Below, piece after piece: positions 17,206 to 25,350 of a stretch of 64,000 nt of DNA. Each line of letters opens with the position of its first letter. Within the stretch, counting starts at the first letter, position 1. The DNA is from Rhodobacter sp. (lineage in GTDB: Bacteria > Pseudomonadota > Alphaproteobacteria > Rhodobacterales > Rhodobacteraceae), in assembly GCA_016704435.1 (NCBI GenBank), contig JADJAB010000004.1, positions 186,001 to 250,000 of the forward strand, given 5' to 3'. Position numbers and translations under genes: made by a program. The notes under the pieces are model-generated. The model did no database searches. It was given only the letters and a program-made list of their open reading frames with translations, and was not told where the DNA came from.

Positions 17206-17250
17206 TTGACGCATGGCGCCAATGGTCTAAATGGCGTGAATGAACGTTCA
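17206..17250 (+). promoter_or_regulatory. promoter and TetR operator of the efflux operon
   Basis: TTGACG at 17206-17211 and TAAATG at 17228-17233, spaced by 16 bases, make a plausible sigma-70 promoter. Just downstream is the perfect 10-bp palindrome TGAACGTTCA (17241-17250), with further matching pairs outside it (GA...TC). It starts 16 bases before the TetR start codon. Operators containing TGAACGTTCA are typical of TetR regulators of RND pumps, so autoregulation is likely. Confidence 0.65.
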
Positions 17251-17265
17251 CTCCGCGAACAGAAT

Positions 17266-17877
17266 ATGAACAACCTTCTTCCCCTGCCGGCGAATACCGG
17301 CCCCGAGCGTGGCGCCGAGATCCTTGGCCGCATCCGCACGGCATTTGCCGAAAAGGGCTTTGACGGCTCGTCGATGCAGGACCTGGCCCGCGCGGCGGGG
17401 ATGAGCGTGGGCAACTTCTACCGCTATTTTCCCTCCAAGGACGCCATCGTCGAAGCGATGGTCGGCTACGACATGGCCGAGATGGAGCGCGACTTCGCCG
17501 CCATCCTGGAGTCGGCCGACCCGCTGACAGGCATCCGCGCCAAGATCTGCGAACGGCTGAACGGTGGCTGCGCTGAAGACGGCCGCCTCTGGGCCGAAAT
17601 CACCGCCGCCGCGCACCGAAAGCCCCAGATCGCCCGGATCTGCGGCCAGATGGAAGAACTGGTGGCGGAAAACCTGCTGACCGTCTTTGCCCGGCTGGCG
17701 GGGACCTCGCCAAAGGTGGTGGCGCAGCGGTATGGCGCACATGCCCGTTTCATCGTGATGCTGGTCAAGGCGGCGGCGATGCGCAAGCGCGATGCGCCCG
17801 ACCCGGACCTGACAGCGCTGATCCTGGGCACCATCGAGACCACCCTTTCCGAAATCACCGACGCCGCAAGAGATTGA
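17266..17877 (+). CDS. TetR/AcrR family transcriptional regulator
   Basis: 203 residues. The N-terminal DNA-binding domain spans about residues 15-62, with the helix-turn-helix in SMQDLARAAGMSVGNFYRYF at residues 36-55, followed by SKDAIVEAMV. The C-terminal ligand-binding helices contain RLWAEITAAAHRKP. It lies three bases upstream of the periplasmic adaptor gene and is first in the operon, so it very likely represses the pump and itself through the palindrome at 17241-17250. The inducer is unknown. The start at 17266 fits the operator position; an upstream extension would run through the promoter. Confidence 0.92.
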   Translation: MNNLLPLPANTGPERGAEILGRIRTAFAEKGFDGSSMQDLARAAGMSVGNFYRYFPSKDAIVEAMVGYDMAEMERDFAAILESADPLTGIRAKICERLNGGCAEDGRLWAEITAAAHRKPQIARICGQMEELVAENLLTVFARLAGTSPKVVAQRYGAHARFIVMLVKAAAMRKRDAPDPDLTALILGTIETTLSEITDAARD

Positions 17878-17880
17878 TCC

Positions 17881-19080
17881 ATGCGCCCTGTTCCCGTTCT
17901 TTCCGCCGTTCTCGTAGCGTCGCTGGCACTTTGCCTGCCTGCCCCCCTGGCGGCCGAGACCGCCATCGCCGGTGAATCGGCCGCGCCCGAGGGCGCCGAG
18001 GCCAATCTGCCCGCCATTTCCGTCATCGCGGCAACGGTCCGGCCGATGACCGACCGGGTCATCGCCTCGGGTCTGATCGGGGCCATCGAAGAGGTGCAGG
18101 TGCAGCCCCTGATCGAGGGCCAGCCGATCCAGACGCTGCTGGCCGATGTCGGCGACCGGGTCGAGAAGGGCCAGGTCCTGGCGACGCTGTCGAAGACCAC
18201 GCTGGAATTGCAGAAGTCGCAGTCGCTGGCCTCGCTGGCGGCATCGAAGGCCACCATCGCCCAGGCCGAGGCGCAACTGATCGAGGCCGAATCCTCGGCC
18301 GCCGAGGCGGCGCGGGTGGCCGAACGAACCAACAAGCTGCGCGAACAGGGCTCGGCCAGCCAGGCGGCGGCGGATACCGCCAATGCCAATGCCGTGTCTG
18401 CCACCGCCCGCGTCACCGTGGCGCGGCAATCGCTGGAGGCGGCGCGCGCGCAGCTGGCGCTGTCGGAGGCGCTGCTTGCCAATGTCGACCTGCAACTGAC
18501 CCGGACCGGGGTGAAGGCACCGGTCTCGGGCCTGATCACCGCGCGCAACGCCACCATCGGCGCCATCGCCACCGCCGCCGGCCAGCCGATGTTCGTGATG
18601 GAGCGGGACGGCGCGCTGGAACTGCGGGCCGACATATCCGAAGCAGACCTGCTGCGCCTGGCCGCCGGGCAAAGCGCGCGGCTGACCGCCGTCGGCCTGT
18701 CGGGCAGCTTCGGCGGCACGGTGCGCCTGGTGGAACCCGCCATCGACGCCGCCACCCGACTGGGCCGCGCCCGCATCACGCTGGACGATCCGCAGGACCT
18801 GCGCGCCGGGATGTTCGTCGAGGCCGAGATCTATGTGGCCGAACGCGATACCCTGGCGGTACCGGTGACCGCAGTGGGGGCCGACCAGGGCGCCGCCACC
18901 GTCATGCGGGTCAAGGATGGCGTGGTCGAGCGGGTGGTGGTGACCACCGGCATCCGCGACCGGGGCTATATCGAGGTGCTGTCGGGGCTGGAACCCGGCG
19001 ATCAGGTGGTGGCAAAGGCCGCGTCCTTCGTGCGCGCGGGCGACCGGATCAACCCGATCCCGCTGGCCGCGACGAACTGA
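17881..19080 (+). CDS. RND efflux periplasmic adaptor subunit (membrane fusion protein)
   Basis: 399 residues. An N-terminal signal peptide (about residues 1-25, ending PAPLAAETA) leads into the first lipoyl half VEVQPLIEGQPIQTLLADVG. A long alpha-hairpin rich in Ala/Glu/Gln follows (about residues 105-200), then the second lipoyl half TGVKAPVSGLITARNATIG. The beta-barrel and membrane-proximal domains end with VVVTTGIRDRGYIEVLSGLE. It connects the inner-membrane pump to an outer-membrane channel. No TolC-like gene is in the window, so the channel must be shared. It starts three bases after the TetR stop and ends ten bases before the permease. Confidence 0.93.
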   Translation: MRPVPVLSAVLVASLALCLPAPLAAETAIAGESAAPEGAEANLPAISVIAATVRPMTDRVIASGLIGAIEEVQVQPLIEGQPIQTLLADVGDRVEKGQVLATLSKTTLELQKSQSLASLAASKATIAQAEAQLIEAESSAAEAARVAERTNKLREQGSASQAAADTANANAVSATARVTVARQSLEAARAQLALSEALLANVDLQLTRTGVKAPVSGLITARNATIGAIATAAGQPMFVMERDGALELRADISEADLLRLAAGQSARLTAVGLSGSFGGTVRLVEPAIDAATRLGRARITLDDPQDLRAGMFVEAEIYVAERDTLAVPVTAVGADQGAATVMRVKDGVVERVVVTTGIRDRGYIEVLSGLEPGDQVVAKAASFVRAGDRINPIPLAATN

Positions 19081-19090
19081 GGAGCGGGGC

Positions 19091-22000
19091 ATGAACTTCT
19101 CCGCCTGGTCGATCCGCAATCCCATCGGGCCTCTCCTGGCCTTCCTGATGCTGCTGGTGCTGGGCTGGCAGTCCTTCAACAGCCTGCCGATCACCCGATT
19201 TCCGAACATCGACTTTCCGCTGGTGGCGGTGACCGTCACCCAGTCGGGCGCGGCCCCGGCCGAACTGGAAACCCAGGTGACGAAAGAGATCGAGGATGCG
19301 GTTTCCGGCATCACCGGGGTGAAGAACATCATCTCGACGGTGAATGACGGCATCTCGATCACCGCAATCGAATTCCGCATCGAAGTGCCGACCGACAAGG
19401 CGGTGCAGGACGGCAAGGATGCCATCGACCAGGCCCGCGGCGACCTGCCGGCCGATGTCGAGGCGCCGACCGTCAGCCGGATCGACGTCGAGGGCCAGGC
19501 GATCATGACCTTTGCCGTCCAGGCCCCGGCGATGACCTTCGAGGAGCTGTCCTGGTTCGTCGACGACACCGTGAAACGCGCGCTTCAGGGCCGTGTCGGC
19601 GTCGGCAAGGTGGAACGCTATGGCGGCGCCGACCGCGAGATCCAGATCCTGCTCGATCCGGTCAGGATGGGCAGCTACGGCATCAGCGCGCAGGCGGTGT
19701 CGGGCCAGTTGCGGGCGACCAACGTCAACCTCGGCTCCGGCCGGTCCGAACTGGGCACCGGCGAACAGGCGATCCGCACGCTGGGCGATGCCGCAACCGT
19801 GGCCAGGCTGGCCGCGACCACCATCGCGCTGCCGTCTGGCCGCTTCGTCAAGCTGACCGACCTGGGCCAGGTCGTCGACAGCTATGAAGAGCTGCGGTCG
19901 TTTTCGCGGCTGAACGGCGATCAGGTGGTGACCTTTGCGGTGTTCCGCGCCAAGGGTGCCTCCGAGGTTTCGGTGGCCGAGACGGTGAATGCAGCGATTT
20001 CCGATCTGGAGAAGAAGAACCCCGACGTCGGCTTTTCGCTGGTCGACGAGACGGTGTTCTACACCTATGGCAACTACGAATCCGCCCTGCACACCCTGCT
20101 GGAAGGCGCGCTTCTGGCGATTCTGGTGGTGCTGGCCTTCCTGCGCAACTGGCGCGCGACGCTGATTTCCGCCGTGGCCCTGCCGCTGTCGGCCATCCCG
20201 GCCTTCTGGGCGATGGATTTGCTGGGCTTTTCGCTGAATCTGGTGTCGTTCCTGGCGCTGACGCTGGCCACCGGCATCCTGGTCGATGACGCCATCGTCG
20301 AGATCGAGAACATCGCGCGGCATATCCGCATGGGCAAGACCCCCTACCGCGCCGCGATCGAGGCGGCGGACGAGATCGGTCTGGCCGTCATCGCCACCAC
20401 CTTCACCATCATCGCGGTCTTCGTGCCGGTCAGCTTCATGCCCGGCATTCCCGGCCAGTATTTCCGACAATTCGGCATGACAGTTGCCATTGCGGTGATG
20501 TTCTCGTTGCTGGTGGCGCGGCTGATCACGCCGATGATGGCGGCCTATCTCATGCGCGCCAAGGATGCGCTGCACGAGCACAAGGACAGCTTCGTGATGC
20601 GCAGCTATCTGGGGCTGGTGCGGCTGTCGGCGGGCAAGAGCCTGCGCTGGCCCAACCCCTTGCGCCTGGTGCGGCTGAACCGGATGGTGCCGCGCTGGCA
20701 ATGGCTGCGCGTGCTGTGGACCTGGCCGGGCAAGCTGCCCTTCGCGCCGCTGCGGCTGGTCGCCTGGATCGTCAACCTGCCGATCGCGCTGGCGGGTCTG
20801 GTGCTGGCGCTGGTGTTCCGCATCCTGCGGGCGCCGACGCATTTCATCAACTCCTACTATCTGACGCTGGTGGTGGCGCTGGTGGTGGTGTTCTTCTCGG
20901 TCCAGGCGATGATGAAGGTGCCCGGTGCCTTCATGCCGCCCGAGGATGTCAGCCGCATCTCGATCTCGGTCGAACTGCCGCCCGGCTCGACGCTGGCCGA
21001 GACCGACCGCACCACGCAAGACATGGTCGCGCGCATCAGGAACGTGGACTGGATCGACAACATCTTCGTCCTTGGCGGCTCTTCGCCCACCGGCGACCTG
21101 GACATCCGCCGCGCCGCGATCACGGTGACGCTGGTCAAGCTGGACCATTCGCTGGAGCTGAAACTGTCGCAGCTGGGCCGCAAGCTGCCGCTGATCGGCA
21201 GCCTCGTCCCCGTGGTGGAAAACACCGGCCGCACCGTGCCGCAGAACGAGATCGAGGCCGAGATCTTCCGCCGCATCGCCGATGTGCCCGACGTGCGCGC
21301 CTTCAAGCTGAACGACCGGGGAGAGCGCGACATCTCCTACTCGATCCTCGCGTCCAGCGAGAAAGACCTGAACGGCGCGGTGAAGGTGCTGGAAGAGGCG
21401 CTGCGCGGCGACCCGCTGCTGGCCAATGTGGCGTCCGAAGGCGCCCTCCCCCGTCCCGAGATCCAGATCACGCCGCGTGCGGATGAAGCCGCGCGGCTGG
21501 GTATCACCACCGCCGACATTGCCGCCGTGGTGCGCGTGGCCACCATCGGCGATGTCGACGCCGCGCTGGCGAAACTGTCGATCGACAACCGGCTGGTGCC
21601 GGTCAGGGTGCGGCTGGACAATGCCTCGCGCGAGGATCTGACGCGGATCGCCAGCCTCAAGATCACCACCGCGACCGGCACCCAGGTGCCGCTGTCGGCG
21701 GTGGCCGAGGTCGCGCTGGCCGAAGGACCGTCGACGGTGCGGCGCCTGAACAAGGAACGCCGCGCCACCATCGGCGCCAACCTGCCGGTGGGCGTGGCGC
21801 TTGGCGATGCCTCGGCGCGGTTCAAGGAAATTGCTGATGCCACGCCGCTGCCGGCATCGGCACGGTTCCAGGAATCCGGCGATGCCGAGATTCAGGCAGA
21901 ACTGTTCACCTCTTTCGGCAATGCGATGATCCTGGGCCTGATGCTGATGCTGACCGTGCTGATCCTGCTGTTCAAGTCGGCGATCCAGCCCTTCACCATC

Positions 22001-22591
22001 CTATTTTCGCTGCCGCTGGCCATCGGGGGCGTGGCGGCGGCCCTCCTTGCCACCAATGCCTCGCTGTCGATGCCGGTGCTGATCGGCCTGCTGATGCTGA
22101 TGGGGATCGTGTCGAAGAACGCCATCCTGCTGATCGACTTCGCGATCGAGATGCGACGGCGCGGCTTCGACCGGATCCAGGCCGTGATCGAGGCCGGGCA
22201 CAAGAGGGCGCAGCCGGTCGTGATGACTTCCATCGCGATGTCGGCGGGAATGCTGCCTTCGGCGCTGGGCGTGGGCGAAGGCGGTGCGTTCCGCGCACCG
22301 ATGGCCACCGCCGTGATCGGCGGCATCATCGTCTCGACCGCGCTGTCGCTGGTGGTTGTGCCGGCGTTCTACCTGATCATGGATGACGTCTCGCGCGGGC
22401 TGGTCCTGGTTTTCCGCCGCTTCGTCGGTGGCAAGGAAGAAGAGCCGGAAGAACCCGCCGCCCATGTGCTGGCCGAACGGATCGAGCGGGGCGCCGACGG
22501 CCTGTCGCTTCTCGGTGCCCGCGTGGCGGCGCTGGAAGAGGCGCTGCCGCCCGGATCGCGGCTCGGAACCAAGCTGCACGTGGCCGAGTGA
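19091..22591 (+). CDS. RND efflux transporter permease (AcrB/HAE1 type) with enlarged central loop
   Basis: 1166-residue proton-driven inner-membrane pump. It opens with NFSAWSIRNPIGPLLAFLML (TM1). The TM4 proton-relay acidic pair is present in ATGILVDDAIVEIENIARH. The second half begins after PGAFMPPEDVSRISISVELP. It is about 120 residues longer than AcrB. Most of the excess is in the cytoplasmic linker between TM6 and TM7 (about residues 490-590), which is basic and tryptophan-rich and includes an extra hydrophobic stretch (VAWIVNLPIALAGLVLALVF). There is also a C-terminal tail of about 60 residues, rich in Glu. It is the last gene of the tetR-adaptor-permease operon. The substrate is unknown. 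Confidence 0.93.
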   Translation: MNFSAWSIRNPIGPLLAFLMLLVLGWQSFNSLPITRFPNIDFPLVAVTVTQSGAAPAELETQVTKEIEDAVSGITGVKNIISTVNDGISITAIEFRIEVPTDKAVQDGKDAIDQARGDLPADVEAPTVSRIDVEGQAIMTFAVQAPAMTFEELSWFVDDTVKRALQGRVGVGKVERYGGADREIQILLDPVRMGSYGISAQAVSGQLRATNVNLGSGRSELGTGEQAIRTLGDAATVARLAATTIALPSGRFVKLTDLGQVVDSYEELRSFSRLNGDQVVTFAVFRAKGASEVSVAETVNAAISDLEKKNPDVGFSLVDETVFYTYGNYESALHTLLEGALLAILVVLAFLRNWRATLISAVALPLSAIPAFWAMDLLGFSLNLVSFLALTLATGILVDDAIVEIENIARHIRMGKTPYRAAIEAADEIGLAVIATTFTIIAVFVPVSFMPGIPGQYFRQFGMTVAIAVMFSLLVARLITPMMAAYLMRAKDALHEHKDSFVMRSYLGLVRLSAGKSLRWPNPLRLVRLNRMVPRWQWLRVLWTWPGKLPFAPLRLVAWIVNLPIALAGLVLALVFRILRAPTHFINSYYLTLVVALVVVFFSVQAMMKVPGAFMPPEDVSRISISVELPPGSTLAETDRTTQDMVARIRNVDWIDNIFVLGGSSPTGDLDIRRAAITVTLVKLDHSLELKLSQLGRKLPLIGSLVPVVENTGRTVPQNEIEAEIFRRIADVPDVRAFKLNDRGERDISYSILASSEKDLNGAVKVLEEALRGDPLLANVASEGALPRPEIQITPRADEAARLGITTADIAAVVRVATIGDVDAALAKLSIDNRLVPVRVRLDNASREDLTRIASLKITTATGTQVPLSAVAEVALAEGPSTVRRLNKERRATIGANLPVGVALGDASARFKEIADATPLPASARFQESGDAEIQAELFTSFGNAMILGLMLMLTVLILLFKSAIQPFTILFSLPLAIGGVAAALLATNASLSMPVLIGLLMLMGIVSKNAILLIDFAIEMRRRGFDRIQAVIEAGHKRAQPVVMTSIAMSAGMLPSALGVGEGGAFRAPMATAVIGGIIVSTALSLVVVPAFYLIMDDVSRGLVLVFRRFVGGKEEEPEEPAAHVLAERIERGADGLSLLGARVAALEEALPPGSRLGTKLHVAE

Positions 22592-22595
22592 CGCC

Positions 22596-23045
22596 TCAGC
22601 CGGCGTCCTCGGGCGGCAGGCGGGCCAGGTCGTCCAAAAGTGCGATCAATGCCGCGGTCCGCTCGGGTCCGAAGGCCGCGTCGATCCGCGCATAGGCCGC
22701 GCTGGCATGGGGGGTGACGGCGTCGATCAGGCGCTGGCCGTCTTCGGTAATCGACAGGATCACGCGGCGCCCGTCGCCGGCATCGCTGCCGCGCCGGATC
22801 AGCCCGCGCTGATCCATCGCCCGGATCATCCGGGTCAGCGACGGCGCCAGGATATTGGCCCGTGCCGCCAGGTCGGTGGCATCCAGGCTGTCATGCTCGG
22901 CCAGCACGCGGATCACCCGCCATTGCTGTTCGTTGATGCCATGCGCATCAAGGATCGGACGGAACCGCGCCATCACCGCCTCACGCGCGCGCAACAGCGC
23001 CATGGGCAAGGCGGATTGGGTCGATCTGGGGCCGGGCGTGGTCAT
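22596..23045 (-). CDS. hpaR: MarR family regulator, HpaR-like
   Basis: 149 residues with a winged-helix MarR fold. It has a dimerisation helix ALPMALLRAREAVMARFRPI, then NEQQWRVIRVLAEHDSLDAT, the recognition helix region ILAPSLTRMIRAMDQRGLI and the wing DAGDGRRVILSITEDG. This pattern matches HpaR, the repressor of homoprotocatechuate (4-hydroxyphenylacetate) degradation. The divergent neighbour hpaF supports that call. The stop codon is four bases from the end of the RND permease gene. Confidence 0.85.
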   Translation of the reverse strand: MTTPGPRSTQSALPMALLRAREAVMARFRPILDAHGINEQQWRVIRVLAEHDSLDATDLAARANILAPSLTRMIRAMDQRGLIRRGSDAGDGRRVILSITEDGQRLIDAVTPHASAAYARIDAAFGPERTAALIALLDDLARLPPEDAG

Positions 23046-23143
23046 CGCGAAAGCCAAGCACGCCGCCGGGCAAAGGGCAAGACGGCGGTTGACCTTGGCT
23101 CCGCGCCGGGCATTCTGCCGCAGTCGCCGAAGGGGAAGCCGCC

Positions 23144-23533
23144 GTGCCGCATCTGACCATCGAATATTCCGCCAATCTGGACCCCTCGGGCGATCTGGCC
23201 GGCCTGTGCCTGCGCTTGCGGATGGCGCTGTTGCAGACCGGGCTGGCCGAAGAGGGCGCGCTGCGCGTCCGCGCCCTGCCCTGCCCGCATTACGCCGTAG
23301 CCGATCTGTTGCCGGAAAACGCCTTCGCCGCCCTTGTCTTGCGCATCGGCGCGGGCCGCAGCCCCGACGACAAGCGACGAATGGGAGAGATGGTGATGCA
23401 GGCCGCAACGGCACATTTCGCCACCCTGCTGGCCGCCCCGCATTTCGCGCTGTCGCTGGACATCGTGGAAAACGACGCAGCTCTCAGCTGGAAGTCCAAC
23501 AGCATCCACCCCCGCCTGCGCGGCAAGGGCTGA
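23144..23533 (+). CDS. hpaF: 5-carboxymethyl-2-hydroxymuconate delta-isomerase
   Basis: 129-residue tautomerase-superfamily enzyme of the homoprotocatechuate meta-cleavage pathway, isomerising 5-carboxymethyl-2-hydroxymuconate. Proline follows the initiator residue (MPHLTIEYSANLD), as required for the catalytic N-terminal Pro-1. Further family stretches are CPHYAVADLLPENAFAALVL, GRSPDDKRRMGEMVM and the C-terminal ENDAALSWKSNSIHPRL. The start is a GTG at 23144, preceded by AAGGGGAAG; no upstream ATG gives a family N-terminus. It is divergent from hpaR. The other hpa genes are not in this window. Confidence 0.92.
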   Translation: MPHLTIEYSANLDPSGDLAGLCLRLRMALLQTGLAEEGALRVRALPCPHYAVADLLPENAFAALVLRIGAGRSPDDKRRMGEMVMQAATAHFATLLAAPHFALSLDIVENDAALSWKSNSIHPRLRGKG

Positions 23534-23568
23534 TTGCGGCACCCTTGGCCGGCCAGGTCCGCTCCGCG

Positions 23569-23636
23569 GGGAGTATTTCCGAAAGAGCAAACCCCCTTGC
23601 ACGGCGCCCGTGTCTTGCTCTTTTTCAAATACTCCC
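23569..23636. terminator. long inverted repeat between convergent hpaF and hyuB
   Basis: The outer arms GGGAGTATTT (23569-23578) and AAATACTCCC (23627-23636) and the inner arms AAAGAGCAA (23582-23590) and TTGCTCTTT (23615-23623) form one long hairpin with a 3-base internal mismatch and a 24-base loop. It lies between two converging stop codons, so it probably serves as a bidirectional terminator, or is an intergenic repeat acting as one. Confidence 0.65.
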
Positions 23637-23652
23637 GCCGGAGGCGCCCCAC

Positions 23653-25350
23653 TCAGCCCTCGCGCGCCGGTCCCGGTCTGGGCCACAACCGCGTGGCGTC
23701 TTGCGCCGAATAGCGCCCAAGCCGCACATCCTCGGCCACCAGCGCCGGATCCCGCTCCGTCGGATCGCCAAAGCCCCCGCCGCCCGGCGTGCGCACCCGC
23801 ACCCGGTCCCCCGGCGCCAGAACGATGTCCTGCGCCTTCGACAGATGCTCGGGCACCGTGACCGTGCCTGCGCGGATGATCTCCACCCGGTTCACCGCCC
23901 CGTCGCCGCCGCCCAGGGCACCCAGCGGCCCGGTGCGCCCGTGGTCCATCACGAAGGACGCCCGCGCGGTGCCGCGCAAGACCTCGACCTCGTAGTCGAG
24001 GCCAAAGCCGCCGCGGTGCTTTCCGGCCCCGCCGCTGCCCTCGTGCAGCGCATAGCGGCGGTAGAGGACAGGGTATTTCTGTTCCATGATCTCGACCGGC
24101 GGGGCTTTCGAGATGCCGATCGTCGAGCAGCCGTTCGAGATGCCGTCGCCGCCAAAAAAGCCGCCATAGCCGCCGCCCGAGATCTGGTACATCACATATC
24201 CCGCCCCGGTTTCCGGGTCTGTCCCGCCCAGGCCGAAGTTGCCCGATGTGCCGGCTGGCGCTGCGGTGACGCGGTCGGGGATCGCCTGGACCAGGGCCGC
24301 AAAGACGGCCTCGGCGATGCGTTGGCTGACCTCGGCGGCGCAACCGCTGACCGGTCGGGGGTAGTGGGCATCAAGGAAGCTGCCTTCGATGCCGGTGACT
24401 TCCAAGGGCTCGAAGGCGCCGGCCGAGATCGGCACATCGGGGAAGATGTGGCGCATCGCCAGATAGACCGACGACAAGGTGGTGGCGCGGACCGAGTTCA
24501 TCGGCCCCATGCAGGGCAGCGAAGAGCCGGCGAAGTCGAACACCAGCCCGTCGCCCTTGCGCGTCACGCTCAGCGCGATGGTCAGCGGCTCATTCACCAC
24601 CCCGTCGCTGTCGATGGTTGCATGGGCCCGATAGCTGCCCTCTGGAATCAGCCCGATCATCGCCCGCATCTGCCGCGCCGCCAGATCGCGCATCCGCGCC
24701 ACCGCCTCGGTGACGGTCTCGTCGCCATAGCGGTCCATCAGTTGTGCCAGCCGCTCTGCCCCCACCATCAGCGCCGAAGCCTGTGCCTTGACGTCACCGA
24801 TGCGCTGGTCGGCGACCCGGATGTTCGACTGGATGATCGCCCAGATTTCCGCGTCGAGAACGCCCTTCTTGAACAGCTTGACCGGCGGCAGCCGCAGCCC
24901 TTCCTGCTCGGCGCTGATCGCCGATGCCGAGAACCCGCCCGGCACCATGCCGCCGGTATCCGGCCAATGGCCGGTGTTCGACAGCCAGCACCAGATCCGC
25001 CCGCCGCGCCAGACCGGCATGGCAAAACGCACGTCCATCAGGTGGGTGCCGCCCAGATAGGGGTCGTTGACGATGTAGATGTCGCCCGGTTCCGGCGCGG
25101 CGGTGATGCCGGCGCTGATCCGCTCGACCAGCGTAGCGGTGGAAAACTGCATCACGCCGACAAAGACCGGCAGGCCCTTGGATCCTTGCGCGATCAGGCT
25201 GCCGTCCTCGGCCGAATAGATCCCGTCCGAGCGGTCATCGGCCTCGGCGATCACCGGCGAAAAGGCGGCGCGGGAAAACGTCAGGTCCATCTCGTCGCAG
25301 ACCTGTTGCAGGCCGGCCTGGATGACGGCAAGGGTGACGGGGTCGATCAT
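23653..25350 (-). CDS. hydantoinase B/oxoprolinase family protein (HyuB)
   Basis: 565 residues, the beta-type subunit of ATP-dependent N-methylhydantoinase, 5-oxoprolinase and acetone/acetophenone carboxylase-type enzymes. It opens MIDPVTLAVIQAGLQQVCDE and has SPVIAEADDRSDGIY, the metal-site region NDPYLGGTHLMDVRFAMPVW, NTGHWPDTGGMVPGGFSA, and the C-terminal glycine-rich region SGGGYGGFFGGDGISNG. Its ATG overlaps the hyuA stop (ATGA), so a 1:1 complex with HyuA is expected. It is the last gene of the transport/hydrolase operon and is followed by a long inverted repeat. The substrate cannot be fixed from sequence alone. Confidence 0.92.
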   Translation of the reverse strand: MIDPVTLAVIQAGLQQVCDEMDLTFSRAAFSPVIAEADDRSDGIYSAEDGSLIAQGSKGLPVFVGVMQFSTATLVERISAGITAAPEPGDIYIVNDPYLGGTHLMDVRFAMPVWRGGRIWCWLSNTGHWPDTGGMVPGGFSASAISAEQEGLRLPPVKLFKKGVLDAEIWAIIQSNIRVADQRIGDVKAQASALMVGAERLAQLMDRYGDETVTEAVARMRDLAARQMRAMIGLIPEGSYRAHATIDSDGVVNEPLTIALSVTRKGDGLVFDFAGSSLPCMGPMNSVRATTLSSVYLAMRHIFPDVPISAGAFEPLEVTGIEGSFLDAHYPRPVSGCAAEVSQRIAEAVFAALVQAIPDRVTAAPAGTSGNFGLGGTDPETGAGYVMYQISGGGYGGFFGGDGISNGCSTIGISKAPPVEIMEQKYPVLYRRYALHEGSGGAGKHRGGFGLDYEVEVLRGTARASFVMDHGRTGPLGALGGGDGAVNRVEIIRAGTVTVPEHLSKAQDIVLAPGDRVRVRTPGGGGFGDPTERDPALVAEDVRLGRYSAQDATRLWPRPGPAREG

